Below, in pieces: positions 7,437 to 16,638 of a stretch of 64,000 bases of DNA (its first letter is position 1; each line of letters begins with the position of its first letter). Position numbers and translations under genes: made by a program. Below the pieces are notes generated by a model. The model saw only the letters and a list, made by a program, of their open reading frames with translations. It made no database searches and was not told where the DNA came from. This stretch comes from Streptococcus shenyangsis (lineage in GTDB: Bacteria; Bacillota; Bacilli; Lactobacillales; Streptococcaceae): contig NZ_VFSH01000001.1 of the NCBI RefSeq assembly GCF_006385785.1, positions 247,999-311,998 on the forward strand, in the 5' to 3' direction.

Positions 7437-7466
7437 AGAAAAACCTTTACCATATATGGAAAAGGT
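7437..7466 (-). terminator. Riboswitch expression-platform terminator
   Basis: Minus-strand hairpin ACCTTTTCC/GGTAAAGGT around ATATAT (one mismatch), followed by TTTTTC. It sits between the TPP aptamer and the first gene, so TPP binding probably promotes termination. Confidence 0.75.
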
Positions 7467-7475
7467 CAAGAATAG

Positions 7476-7562
<87 letters not shown>

Positions 7563-7622
7563 TATATTATATGGACATATGATAGCGCAAAATAAAAAAA
7601 ATGTCAAGGAAACTGCTTACAG

Positions 7623-7650
7623 AAAAAGTAGGAAAAATTTCCTACTTTTT
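7623..7650 (-). terminator. Terminator of cbpD
   Basis: AAAAAGTAGGAAA paired with TTTCCTACTTTTT directly after the cbpD stop; T-rich on both strands, so it may work in both directions. Confidence 0.75.
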
Positions 7651-8766
7651 CTATACTCTCACACCATCACTATTTACTCTGTAGCCATCCACTGTTGTAT
7701 TAACAGCTAAGGCCCCTGAAGAGTAAGAATAATACCACTTACCAGAGACTTGATACCATCCTGTTTTCATTGCCCCTGAACTATCTAGATAATACCACAC
7801 CCCATTTTCCTTTAACCATCCTGTCTGCATTTCACCAGATGATTTCAAATAATACCAGCTAGAACCATCCTTCAACCAGCCTGTTGATTTAGACCCATTT
7901 GATTTGAAATGATACCAACTACCATTTATTTTCTTCCAACCGACAGTCAGAACATCGTTGGAACTATCTTCTGGTTGATTCTGCGATGAAGAAACCTCCT
8001 CTAACTGGATATAGCGACGACTTCCACTATAAGATATATAACTCAACCACTTGTACCCATCTTTTTCAAGTACCTGATCATAATGAACACTCTCACCTGG
8101 AGAATAATAGGCAAGTGAGGCTGCACTAGCTAAAGGTTGATTTTTAATAGCTGCCTTATTCTTAAAATAATGAGTTCCTCCTGTCGAAGACGAAGGTTGA
8201 CTATTGAATACTTTGCTACTACTTACTACATTACCTCCCTCCAAATCTTTAAAATGAATAAATCCTGTCATCGTATTCGCTTTTATAGTTCGTTTATTAT
8301 AGGATCCTGTATAACCATAGTTGTATTCCTCAATTTCTATATTATCCCCCATTACATTTGAAACCCAGGCAACATGACCATATCCTCCTGCAGTAGACCA
8401 AGCAATAGATCCAATAGCTGGTGTATTATCTACACGATATCCTTCACGACGAGCACGATAACCCCATTCATTCGCATTTCCATAAGCTCCTGTAATCTCA
8501 AAACCGTTGACACTACTCAAGCGAAAGGCTGCAAATGAAGTACACTGACGAGAGTACATGCGCCACTTATCAATCTCCTGACTCCCATTTTTATAATAAG
8601 CAGGATAATCATCCCCACGCGCAATCGATCCATTTCCTCCAGAATAGGCATATACACTATCACTCGCTGCTAGCATCAATCCTACTACTAAAAAAGGAAC
8701 AACCTTTTTAGCTGATTTTCTAAAAGAAAATCCTGTCTCTGTTACTTTGAATGGTAAAACTTTCAT
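7651..8766 (-). CDS. cbpD: Choline-binding murein hydrolase CbpD (competence fratricide lysin)
   Basis: 371 residues. A signal peptide ends near residue 40 (DSVYA). Then comes a CHAP amidase/endopeptidase domain (catalytic Cys75 in YSRQCTSF, His131 in GYGHVAW), one bacterial SH3b-like domain (about 200-260), and four choline-binding repeats (GWKKINGSWYHF, GWLKDGSSWYYL, GWLKENGVWYYL, GWYQVSGKWYYS). Competent cells secrete CbpD to lyse non-competent neighbours. The pneumococcal protein I know is about 448 residues with two SH3b domains, so this allele seems to lack one. A cin-box-like motif upstream fits SigX control. Confidence 0.9.
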   Translation of the reverse strand: MKVLPFKVTETGFSFRKSAKKVVPFLVVGLMLAASDSVYAYSGGNGSIARGDDYPAYYKNGSQEIDKWRMYSRQCTSFAAFRLSSVNGFEITGAYGNANEWGYRARREGYRVDNTPAIGSIAWSTAGGYGHVAWVSNVMGDNIEIEEYNYGYTGSYNKRTIKANTMTGFIHFKDLEGGNVVSSSKVFNSQPSSSTGGTHYFKNKAAIKNQPLASAASLAYYSPGESVHYDQVLEKDGYKWLSYISYSGSRRYIQLEEVSSSQNQPEDSSNDVLTVGWKKINGSWYHFKSNGSKSTGWLKDGSSWYYLKSSGEMQTGWLKENGVWYYLDSSGAMKTGWYQVSGKWYYSYSSGALAVNTTVDGYRVNSDGVRV

Positions 8767-8815
8767 TCTTCCTCCTTGAAAAATAATATAAATTGAAGAT
8801 TACCTTCACTTAAAT

Positions 8816-8823
8816 TATTCGGA
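8816..8823 (-). promoter_or_regulatory. Cin-box (SigX promoter) of cbpD
   Basis: TCCGAATA on the minus strand matches the competence box TACGAATA in 7 of 8 positions, is preceded by T tracts and lies about 50 bases from the cbpD start. Confidence 0.65.
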
Positions 8824-8833
8824 GAAAAAAGAA

Positions 8834-8856
8834 AAAGTGAGAAAATTTCTCACTTT
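8834..8856 (-). terminator. Terminator of the dnaB-veg operon
   Basis: AAAGTGAGAAA paired with TTTCTCACTTT at the veg stop codon, followed on the minus strand by a T tract that also forms the upstream part of the cbpD SigX promoter. Confidence 0.7.
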
Positions 8857-9121
8857 AATCAAGATAATGAATCAAATTCTTTTCCGTAAGGATATCTGAG
8901 TAAGTAAAGGATTCAACGTAAACATTAGCTTGTTTATCTCCTTCAACATTTCCAAATTCCACAATAAATAGGGATGGATAAACTTCAATTAACTTACCCA
9001 ATCTATTTTTTTGGCGCTTACGCCCATTTTCCAAAGTCATTTCAATTACATGACCCTCATGCGCCTTGATTTCCTCTTTAATTTTTTTCATCTTAGCTAC
9101 ATCTGTAAATGCATCTGTCAT
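8855..9121 (-). CDS. veg: Veg family protein
   Basis: 88 residues of the Veg/DUF1021 family (KIKEEIKAHEGHVIEMTLENGRKR, then VYPSLFIVEF). In Bacillus subtilis Veg influences biofilm gene expression; its role in streptococci is not established. Its start overlaps the dnaB stop codon by 4 bases, so it is translationally coupled to the helicase gene. Confidence 0.8.
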   Translation of the reverse strand: MTDAFTDVAKMKKIKEEIKAHEGHVIEMTLENGRKRQKNRLGKLIEVYPSLFIVEFGNVEGDKQANVYVESFTYSDILTEKNLIHYLD

Positions 9122-10476
9122 CTTATTTCCTCCCTTTTTGAAATACTTGAAAATTTATTGTATTCTTTTTGGAAAATTAATTCCACTGTTCCACGAGCTC
9201 CACTACGGTTTTTCTCGATAATAACTTCTACCTTATTGTTTGGTATGCCTTCCTCTTCTTCACCACCACGCTCATAGTAGTCGTCGCGATAAAGAAAGGC
9301 TACGATATCAGCGTCCTGCTCAATAGACCCAGATTCACGAATATCAGACAAGACTGGTCTCTTATCCTGACGTTGTTCTACACCACGAGAAAGCTGACTT
9401 AGAGCGATCACTGGAACTTTCAGTTCTTTTGCTAGGATTTTCAACTGACGTGAAATTTCTGAAACTTCTTGTTGACGATTTTCTCGGCCTGTACCTGTAA
9501 TCAATTGCAAGTAATCTATCAAAATCAAACCAAGATTGCCCGTTTCTTGAGCAAGTTTACGTGAGCGAGAACGAATTTCCGTAATCCGAATCCCTGGCGT
9601 ATCATCAATATAGATACTTGCATTAGCTAGATTACCCTGAGCAATGGTATATTTTTGCCACTCCTCATCAGTCAATTGCCCTGTACGGATAGAATGGGAT
9701 TCCACCAAACCTTCTGCCGCCAACATACGATCCACTAGACTTTCCGCACCCATTTCCAGTGAGAAAATAGCTACCGTCTTGTCCAACTTAGTCCCAATAT
9801 TCTGAGCAATATTCAAGGCAAAGGCTGTCTTACCAACCGCCGGACGAGCTGCTAAGATAATCAACTCCTCCTCATGAAGACCAGTCGTCATATGATCTAA
9901 ATCACGATAGCCTGTCGCAATACCTGTAATATCAGTCGTTTGTTGAGAGCGAACCTCCAGATTTCCAAAGTTGACATTCAACACATCTCGAATGTTCTTA
10001 AATCCACTTCGATTAGCATTTTCACTGACATCAATCAGTCCTTTTTCTGCCTGAGCAATGATTTCATCAGCTGGTTGTGAAGCCTCGTAAGCTTGATTGA
10101 CAGACTCTGTCAACTTGGCGATTAATCGCCGTAACATAGCCTTTTCTGCAACGATTTTAGCATAATACTCCGCATTAGCAGAAGTTGGCACAGAATTGAC
10201 AATCTCAACCAGGTAAGACAAGCCACCAATATTCTGCAAATCGCCTTGATTATCAAGAATGGTACGAACCGTTGTTGCATCTATGGCATCGCCACGATCG
10301 GATAAATCGACCATAGCTTGGAAAATCAAACGATGGGCATACTTAAAAAAGTCTCGAGACTCAATATATTCTCGCACAAAAACAAGCTTACTCTCATCAA
10401 TAAAGATAGCCCCTAAAACGGATTGTTCAGCTAAGATATCTTGAGGTTGTACTCGTAACTCTTCTACTTCTGCCAT
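9118..10476 (-). CDS. dnaB: Replicative DNA helicase
   Basis: 452 residues (called DnaC in Gram-positives). An N-terminal DnaG-interaction domain (PQDILAEQSVLGAIF, residues about 10-110) and a RecA-like helicase core with Walker A ARPAVGKTAFALN (about 210), Walker B LILIDYLQLI and sensor DIRESGSIEQDAD. This is the hexameric helicase that unwinds DNA at the fork, loaded at oriC with DnaA. It lies downstream of rplI and gdpP as in other streptococci. Confidence 0.95.
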   Translation of the reverse strand: MAEVEELRVQPQDILAEQSVLGAIFIDESKLVFVREYIESRDFFKYAHRLIFQAMVDLSDRGDAIDATTVRTILDNQGDLQNIGGLSYLVEIVNSVPTSANAEYYAKIVAEKAMLRRLIAKLTESVNQAYEASQPADEIIAQAEKGLIDVSENANRSGFKNIRDVLNVNFGNLEVRSQQTTDITGIATGYRDLDHMTTGLHEEELIILAARPAVGKTAFALNIAQNIGTKLDKTVAIFSLEMGAESLVDRMLAAEGLVESHSIRTGQLTDEEWQKYTIAQGNLANASIYIDDTPGIRITEIRSRSRKLAQETGNLGLILIDYLQLITGTGRENRQQEVSEISRQLKILAKELKVPVIALSQLSRGVEQRQDKRPVLSDIRESGSIEQDADIVAFLYRDDYYERGGEEEEGIPNNKVEVIIEKNRSGARGTVELIFQKEYNKFSSISKREEIR

Positions 10477-10519
10477 CAGATTTCCCTTCCTTTTACAATC
10501 TTGTCAAGAAGGTGTAAAC

Positions 10520-10972
10520 TTATCCTTCTTTCACACGAAGATTGATTACACTTGTGATATCTTGATAGATTTTCACTGGCACATCAATCAAACCAACCGC
10601 TCGAATCGGAGCTTGTACTTGAATATAACGTTTATCAATCTTAATTCCAAATTGCTTTTGCAATTCTTCTGCAATTTTCTTATTGGTAATAGAGCCAAAG
10701 GTACGACCATCTGGACCAACTTTTTCAACAAATTCTACAACAGTTTCTTCAGCTTCAAGTTGGGCTTTAATTGCTTTTGCTTCTGCAATCATCTCAGCGT
10801 GAGCTTTTTCTTCAGATTTTTGTTTACCACGAAGTTCACCTACAGCTTGGGCAGTCGCTTCTTTGGCTAGATTCTTTTTGATAAGAAAGTTTTGCGCATA
10901 CCCTGTTGGTACTTCCTTAATTTCGCCTTTTTTACCTTTTCCTTTAACATCTGCTAAAAAGATTACCTTCAT
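10520..10972 (-). CDS. rplI: 50S ribosomal protein L9
   Basis: 150 residues. N-terminal L9 signature ([33 protein letters not shown]), a long connecting helix rich in Glu/Lys/Ala and a C-terminal domain ([16 protein letters not shown]). It binds 23S rRNA and limits frameshifting. ATG and the gdpP stop overlap by 4 bases, so the two are translationally coupled. Confidence 0.96.
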   Translation of the reverse strand: MKVIFLADVKGKGKKGEIKEVPTGYAQNFLIKKNLAKEATAQAVGELRGKQKSEEKAHAEMIAEAKAIKAQLEAEETVVEFVEKVGPDGRTFGSITNKKIAEELQKQFGIKIDKRYIQVQAPIRAVGLIDVPVKIYQDITSVINLRVKEG

Positions 10973-12942
10973 TCTTCTTTCTCCTTTTCCTTTATTTCAT
11001 TTAATACAATTTCTGTCAGTTTTTCACCTACTTCTGACAAGGTTAAATCTTTAATTTGAGCTGCTGCCAAATTAAAGTGGCCTCCACCGCCTAACTCTTC
11101 CATAATCCGTTGTACATTCAGTTTACTACGACTTCGAGCTGAGATAGAGATAAATCCTTGTGTATTTTTCGCAAGAACAAAACTCGCTTCAATACCTGAC
11201 ATAGCTAACATGGCATCTGCTGCCTTACTAATAACAACTGTACCATAGCATTTCGAGTCCGTAGCCTCTGCTAGCAATACATCGGAACCTAATTTACGCC
11301 CCTGTAAAATCAGTTCATTGACCTCACGATATTCTTCAAAATCTGTCGCAGCGATTTCTTGGATAGCAATACTATCACTTCCGCGCGTTCTGAGATAGCT
11401 AGCAACATCAAATGTCCGACTAGTCACTCGTGAGGTGAAATTTTTAGTATCCAGCATCATACCAGCCATCAAGACGCTTGCTTGCATACGACTCAAACGA
11501 TTTTTCTTAGAATTCTGGAACTGAATCAATTCCGTTACCAACTCACTGGCACTACTTGCACCACTTTCGATATAAGTGATAACTGCATTGTCTGGGAAAT
11601 CCTGATCCCGTCTGTGGTGGTCAATAACAATAGTTTGAGTAAACAAATCATAAAATTCTTTTGATAATGTTAAGGCTGTCTTTGAATGGTCTACAAGAAT
11701 CAACAAAGAACGATTGGTCACCATCTCCATTGCATCCTTAACAGACAACAACTTCGTAACTCCTTCTTTTTCTAAGAATGTAACAGCTCGTTCAATATCC
11801 GGAGACATTTGTTCTTCGTCATAAAGAGCATAACTATTTTCAATCACATTACTAGCAAATAACTGCATACCTACAGCAGAACCCAAAGCATCCATATCTA
11901 GATTTTTGTGACCAACTACAAAAACTTGATCCACACTCCGAATCTTATCTGAAATAGCCGTCATCATAGCTCGCGTACGAGTCCGTGTACGTTTGATTGA
12001 AGCAGCAGACCCACCACCAAAATAAACTGGATTTTTCGTTTCGTTGTTTTCCTTGACAACCACCTGGTCGCCACCACGCACCTCAGCCAAGTTCAAGTTG
12101 AGCAAAGCAACTTTCCCTATCTCATCATGATTTCCATCACCATAAGAAAATCCCATACTTAAGGTCAAAGGCAACTGTCTCTGTTTCGACTCTTCTCTGA
12201 AAGCATCAATAACAGAAAATTTATCATTCATCAATCCCTCAAGTACAGTATAGTCAGTAAATAGATAAAAACGGTCCATACTTACTCGACGGGAGAACAT
12301 AGAATCTTTCCCAGCAAATTCTGAAACAAAATTGGCTACAAAACTGTTAATATGACTGATATCAGACTCTGATGTTTTATCTTCTAAGTCATCGTAGTTG
12401 TCAATAGAAACGATCCCAATCACAGGTCGACTCGTTACTAACTCAACAGTTGCTTCGTATTCTCCAGACACATCAAAGAAATAAAGAACCCCAGATACCT
12501 TATCCATATGAACCGAATAGCGGGTCTCACCCAAGGTAGCATAAGAACCGGGATTCCCCACAGAAGCCTTTATAATTGTTTGAATTAATGCCACATCAAT
12601 CTCGCCCACTTCATTAGTCAAGATCAATTCAGCATAAGGATTAAACCATTCAATGTCACCTGAAGACAAGTCTAATTTAATGACTCCGACAGGCATCTGT
12701 TCTAACAAGGTCGTCAAACTTTCTTCAGCTTGGTGGTTTACATACTGAATTTGTTCTACTTCACTCCTTGAGTAGTACTCTCTTTGATGAATGAATAATA
12801 AAATATATGAACCCAAAATAAGTAGCAAAAGAAATAGCGTTACCAGTGTATTCGTTACAAAAACAAGTTGCACAGATAGCACTCCGAACGCCACTATTCC
12901 TAATATTAAAGGGAAAATAGGACTTACATAAAATTTTTTCAT
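10969..12942 (-). CDS. gdpP: Cyclic-di-AMP phosphodiesterase GdpP
   Basis: 657 residues from the ATG at 12942, which matches the usual streptococcal Pde1/GdpP length; an upstream in-frame ATG at 13023 would add 27 residues with no support. Two N-terminal membrane helices, a PAS-like domain (about 60-150), a degenerate GGDEF domain, then a DHH domain ([32 protein letters not shown]) and DHHA1 ([14 protein letters not shown]). It cleaves c-di-AMP, which controls potassium uptake and turgor and affects competence in pneumococci. Confidence 0.93.
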   Translation of the reverse strand: MKKFYVSPIFPLILGIVAFGVLSVQLVFVTNTLVTLFLLLLILGSYILLFIHQREYYSRSEVEQIQYVNHQAEESLTTLLEQMPVGVIKLDLSSGDIEWFNPYAELILTNEVGEIDVALIQTIIKASVGNPGSYATLGETRYSVHMDKVSGVLYFFDVSGEYEATVELVTSRPVIGIVSIDNYDDLEDKTSESDISHINSFVANFVSEFAGKDSMFSRRVSMDRFYLFTDYTVLEGLMNDKFSVIDAFREESKQRQLPLTLSMGFSYGDGNHDEIGKVALLNLNLAEVRGGDQVVVKENNETKNPVYFGGGSAASIKRTRTRTRAMMTAISDKIRSVDQVFVVGHKNLDMDALGSAVGMQLFASNVIENSYALYDEEQMSPDIERAVTFLEKEGVTKLLSVKDAMEMVTNRSLLILVDHSKTALTLSKEFYDLFTQTIVIDHHRRDQDFPDNAVITYIESGASSASELVTELIQFQNSKKNRLSRMQASVLMAGMMLDTKNFTSRVTSRTFDVASYLRTRGSDSIAIQEIAATDFEEYREVNELILQGRKLGSDVLLAEATDSKCYGTVVISKAADAMLAMSGIEASFVLAKNTQGFISISARSRSKLNVQRIMEELGGGGHFNLAAAQIKDLTLSEVGEKLTEIVLNEIKEKEKEE

Positions 12943-13077
12943 TCCAAACCTCTTGGCACCCATTATACCATAATAACCACCAAAAAGCGACTTTTTAAAA
13001 GTGTAATCAGTAATTCCATCCATTGTAAGAAAAAGGAGGTTTACAAATCAGTAAACCTACCTTTACACATATTGAAA

Positions 13078-13626
13078 TTAAGATTCTTTAACTTCTAACA
13101 GACCAATTTCTCCATCTTCACGACGATAAATCACATTAGTTGTCTGATCTTCAACATCCACATAGATAAAGAAATCATGTCCCAACAAATCCATCTGTAA
13201 AATAGCTTCTTCCAAATCCATTGGTTTTAAATCAATTTGTTTTGAACGAACAACTCTAGATTGGACAACATTTGAATCTTCCACCAATGCATCTGTAAAT
13301 AATTGACTAGTTGCTACCTTATTTTTATTTTTACGCTCGATTTTTGTTTTATTTTTACGAATCTGACGTTCAATTTTATCAGTTACAAGGTCAATTGAAC
13401 CATACATATCTTGGGAAACATCTTCTGCACGAAGAGTTATAGAGCCAAGCGGAATCGTTACTTCCACTTTAGCAGTTTTTTCACGATACACCTTCAAGTT
13501 AACTCGAGCATCCAACTCTTGTTCAGCTTGAAAATACTTTTCGATCTTTTCGAGTTTAGAAACTACATAATCACGAATTGCTTCTGTTACTTCTAGGTTT
13601 TCACCACGGATACTATACTTAATCAT
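13078..13626 (-). CDS. hpf: Ribosome hibernation promoting factor, long form
   Basis: 182 residues. An N-terminal S30AE domain (MIKYSIRGENLEVTEAIRDYV, residues 1-100) binds the decoding region; a basic linker (KNKTKIERKNKNK) and a C-terminal dimerisation domain (KPMDLEEAILQMDLLGHDFFIY) define the long form that makes 100S dimers in stationary phase. It is downstream of comFC, as in pneumococcus. Confidence 0.93.
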   Translation of the reverse strand: MIKYSIRGENLEVTEAIRDYVVSKLEKIEKYFQAEQELDARVNLKVYREKTAKVEVTIPLGSITLRAEDVSQDMYGSIDLVTDKIERQIRKNKTKIERKNKNKVATSQLFTDALVEDSNVVQSRVVRSKQIDLKPMDLEEAILQMDLLGHDFFIYVDVEDQTTNVIYRREDGEIGLLEVKES

Positions 13627-13705
13627 ATGAGTACCTTCTTTCTAAACATTTTTGTTTTTCTGATTTCATTATAACGCTTTCATTTTATTTTTGCAAATTT
13701 TTTCC

Positions 13706-14368
13706 TCATCTTACAAGGGAAAATGTTTTTACATCCTCAGCACCAGCATCTTCCAGCAGTTTCTTCACACGATTTATAGTTGTTCCAGTAGTATAAATAT
13801 CATCTATAATCAAGATTTTTTTAGGAATAGTGACTCCACTTTTAACAAAGAAAGGAAGTCCTGTTGCCAAGCGTTCTGAACGACTCTTAGAAGAACTAGC
13901 TCGCTCTTCTCTTTTCTCTAATAAATCCAAATACTTGAATTCTGCTGCCTCTACCAAGCCCTCAACCTGATTAAATCCTCTATCAGCATATCTCTCCTTA
14001 CTTAATGGAATGACTACAAATTGGTACTCTTTGTACTTTTTCAACTCCTCGCTTAAAAATGAAGAAAAAACTTTTCTTAAAAGGAAGTCTCCATCAAATT
14101 TATATCGACTAAAAAAATCCTTCATAGCTTGATTGTAAGTGAAAATCGCTCTATGAGAGACCTCAACCCCTTCTTTACACCAAAATTGACAATCTTGACA
14201 CTTTGTTGACAATCCTGTTTTCATACAGTTGGGACAGTGCTCTTCTCCAATTCTCTCAAAAGTAGAATCACAGTCTGAACAAAGATAGGAGTCATCATTC
14301 CTCAGAAGTAAGAGACTACTAAAAGTTAAAATAGCCTTCATAGTCTGCCCACACAACAAGCACTTCAT
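13706..14368 (-). CDS. comFC: Competence protein ComFC
   Basis: 220 residues. N-terminal four-cysteine zinc-binding motifs (CLLCGQ, CSDC, CPNC, CQDC) and a C-terminal phosphoribosyltransferase-like domain with PRPP motif ILIIDDIYTTGTT. It is needed with ComFA for internalising transforming DNA; its catalytic activity is uncertain. Its ATG overlaps the comFA stop by 4 bases, and both depend on the SigX promoter upstream of comFA. Confidence 0.9.
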   Translation of the reverse strand: MKCLLCGQTMKAILTFSSLLLLRNDDSYLCSDCDSTFERIGEEHCPNCMKTGLSTKCQDCQFWCKEGVEVSHRAIFTYNQAMKDFFSRYKFDGDFLLRKVFSSFLSEELKKYKEYQFVVIPLSKERYADRGFNQVEGLVEAAEFKYLDLLEKREERASSSKSRSERLATGLPFFVKSGVTIPKKILIIDDIYTTGTTINRVKKLLEDAGAEDVKTFSLVR

Positions 14369-15663
14369 AGCCCCGCCTCCTTGTTCATCTGCTGAATTTC
14401 CTTAATTGCCTTCTTGATTGAAGCATTTAATCCATCATGGAAGAAAAGCAAATCTCCTGTTGGTCTATCCATGCTTCGTCCAACTCGTCCACCAATCTGA
14501 ATCAAACTAGACTTGGTAAAAAGGCGATGATTGGCCTCTACTACGAAAACATCCACACAAGGGAAGGTAACTCCACGCTCCAAGATTGTCGTACTGATAA
14601 GTATTGTCAGTTCTCCATCTCGAAAAGCTTGTACCTGATCTAATCGATCTTCTGTTACAGAAGATACAAAGCCAATTTTCTCATTTGGAAATTGCTCTTG
14701 TAAAATTTCTTTTAACTGCTCCCCTTTCTTAATTTCTGAAGCAAAAATGAGTAACGGATAAGCTGTCTTTCTCTGCTTCTCAATATAGGACTTTAGCTTT
14801 GGTGACAACCGACTTTTCTCTAAACAGTGATTAAAATCGGATAACCAAACAGGTTTAGGAATAATCAAAGGATTTCCATGAAATCGTCTTGGCAAACTCA
14901 ATCGTTTTAATTCTCCGATGCGAACCTTCCTATCTAACTCATCGGTAGAAGTTGCTGTTAAAAAGATTCTCAGCCCATTCTCCTTTACACTATTCTTGAC
15001 AGCGTGGTAAAGCATGGGATTATCAACATAAGGAAAGGCATCTACTTCATCCACTATCAGTAAATCAAAAGCTTGATAAAATTTCAATAACTGATGAGTC
15101 GTCGCAACAACTAATGGTGTTCGAAAATAAGGTTCCGATTCTCCATGTAGGAGGGCTACCTCACAAGAAAAATCATTTTGAAGGCGCTTGTACAGCTCCA
15201 AACAAACATCTATGCGAGGACTAGCCAAACATACTGCACCACCCGCATTGATCACTTTAGCCACTACTTGATAAATCATTTCTGTCTTTCCAGCTCCTGT
15301 CACCGCATGAACTAAAGTTGGCTCTTGCTTGTCTACTGCTTGAATCAGTCCCTCTGACACCTTCTCTTGAAAAGGAGTTAATTGACCACGCCATTTAAGA
15401 ACATCCTGTTTAGGAAAATCCTCCTGCGGAAAATAGTACAAAACTTGATCACTCCGAACTCGCTTCATCAGCAAGCATTCCCGACAATAGTAAGCACCGA
15501 TGGGCAAATACCATTTCTCTAGAATAATACTATTACAACGTTGACAGAAAAGTTTCCCCTTCTCCTTTCTCATTGCGGGAAGCTTCTCCGCCAACTGACG
15601 TTCCTCTTCTGACAATTCATTCTCAGTAAACAAACGACCGAGATAATTTGAATTTACTTTCAT
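14365..15663 (-). CDS. comFA: Competence DNA-translocase ATPase ComFA
   Basis: 432 residues. An N-terminal zinc-finger (CQRCNSI, CREC) then a DEAD/DEAH-type helicase core: Walker A HAVTGAGKTEMIY, Walker B LLIVDEVDAFP, motif III LTATSTD, and motif VI IGGRVGRSMDRP. It drives single-stranded transforming DNA across the membrane with ComEC and ComFC. The cin-box ends only 7 bases before the ATG with no ribosome site between, which suggests a leaderless mRNA. Confidence 0.93.
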   Translation of the reverse strand: MKVNSNYLGRLFTENELSEEERQLAEKLPAMRKEKGKLFCQRCNSIILEKWYLPIGAYYCRECLLMKRVRSDQVLYYFPQEDFPKQDVLKWRGQLTPFQEKVSEGLIQAVDKQEPTLVHAVTGAGKTEMIYQVVAKVINAGGAVCLASPRIDVCLELYKRLQNDFSCEVALLHGESEPYFRTPLVVATTHQLLKFYQAFDLLIVDEVDAFPYVDNPMLYHAVKNSVKENGLRIFLTATSTDELDRKVRIGELKRLSLPRRFHGNPLIIPKPVWLSDFNHCLEKSRLSPKLKSYIEKQRKTAYPLLIFASEIKKGEQLKEILQEQFPNEKIGFVSSVTEDRLDQVQAFRDGELTILISTTILERGVTFPCVDVFVVEANHRLFTKSSLIQIGGRVGRSMDRPTGDLLFFHDGLNASIKKAIKEIQQMNKEAGL

Positions 15664-15670
15664 ACTTCTT

Positions 15671-15678
15671 TATTCGTA
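15671..15678 (-). promoter_or_regulatory. Cin-box (SigX promoter) of comFA-comFC
   Basis: A perfect TACGAATA on the minus strand with an upstream T-rich stretch. It is the -10-like recognition site of SigX (ComX). Its edge is 7 bases from the comFA start codon. Confidence 0.92.
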
Positions 15679-15718
15679 AAAACTAGCGCTTTAGATGATT
15701 TTTTAGTACAATTAAATC

Positions 15719-16354
15719 ATGGAATTTAGAACAATTAAAGAGGACGGACAAGTCCAAGAAGAAATCAAAAAATCTCGCTTTATCTGTCATGCTAAGCGTG
15801 TTTATAGCGAAGAAGAGGCTCGTGACTTCATTACTGCCATCAAAAAAGAACACTACAAAGCTACGCATAACTGCTCTGCCTTCATTATTGGGGAACGTAG
15901 TGAAATCAAACGTACAAGTGATGATGGTGAGCCCAGTGGTACTGCCGGCGTTCCCATGCTTGGGGTACTAGAAAATCACAATCTCACCAATATCTGTGTG
16001 GTAGTGACACGCTACTTCGGTGGTATTAAGCTAGGCGCTGGAGGATTGATTCGTGCTTACGCAGGCAGTGTTGCCTTAGCTGTCAAAGAAATTGGCATCA
16101 TTGAAATAAAGGAACAGGTTGGCATTGCTATTCAAATGTCTTACACTCAGTACCAAGAATATAATAACTTCCTTAAAGAACATACTCTCATGGAGCTGGA
16201 TACAAATTTTACAGATCAAGTCGATACGATGATTTATGTTGATAAAGAAGAAAAAGAAAACATTAAAGCTGCACTGGTAGAGTTTTTTAATGGAAAAGTT
16301 ACTTTAACTGATCAAGGTTTACGCGAAGTTGAAGTTCCTGTAAACTTAGTGTAA
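15719..16354 (+). CDS. yigZ: YigZ/IMPACT family protein
   Basis: 211 residues. N-terminal UPF0029/IMPACT domain (EEIKKSRFICHAKRVYSEEEA, TSDDGEPSGTAGVPML, VVTRYFGGIKLGAGGLIRAYAGSV) and a C-terminal DUF1949 domain. It is divergent from comFA. IMPACT proteins are ancient regulators of translation or stress in eukaryotes; the bacterial role is not established. It opposes the direction of replication here. Confidence 0.9.
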   Translation: MEFRTIKEDGQVQEEIKKSRFICHAKRVYSEEEARDFITAIKKEHYKATHNCSAFIIGERSEIKRTSDDGEPSGTAGVPMLGVLENHNLTNICVVVTRYFGGIKLGAGGLIRAYAGSVALAVKEIGIIEIKEQVGIAIQMSYTQYQEYNNFLKEHTLMELDTNFTDQVDTMIYVDKEEKENIKAALVEFFNGKVTLTDQGLREVEVPVNLV

Positions 16355-16580
16355 ACAATGGAAAAGTAGTGTTTCATTGATATTCTCACCGCTACTTTAA
16401 TTAGCAACATAAAAAGGTGCTTATCAAGACCTACTAGAAAATGAAGCAATTCAAAAAGAAAACGGATAGTATTCTCCTTTACACCTATTTACTATAATTA
16501 GCTTGTCACAATCACTTAAAAATTAGTAGATTGGACCTATGATATAAAAAAATCCTATCACTTCGATAGGATTTCTATAT
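16355..16580. other. Intergenic stretch upstream of cysK with one hairpin
   Basis: No ORF of note. At 16550-16574 AAATCCTATC pairs perfectly with GATAGGATTT around ACTTC, followed by T-rich sequence; this may terminate transcription from yigZ or act as a leader element. Otherwise I see nothing specific. Confidence 0.5.
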
Positions 16581-16609
16581 TTTACAAATGGTATAAATAG
16601 CGTTATACT
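16581..16609 (+). promoter_or_regulatory. cysK promoter overlapping an inverted repeat
   Basis: TTTACA (16581-16586), 17-base spacer, TATACT (16604-16609). GTATAA-6-TTATAC (16591-16608) lies over the spacer and -10, a likely operator; a LysR-type cysteine regulator (CmbR/CysR) is the obvious candidate but this is inference. Confidence 0.6.
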
Positions 16610-16638
16610 AGAAATATCTTATACAAAGAGGTATTCTT

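Noticed and set aside
12942..13023. Extended gdpP start with 27 extra residues
   Set aside because: The extra part has no homology I recognise and the start at 12942 gives the usual 657-residue length.
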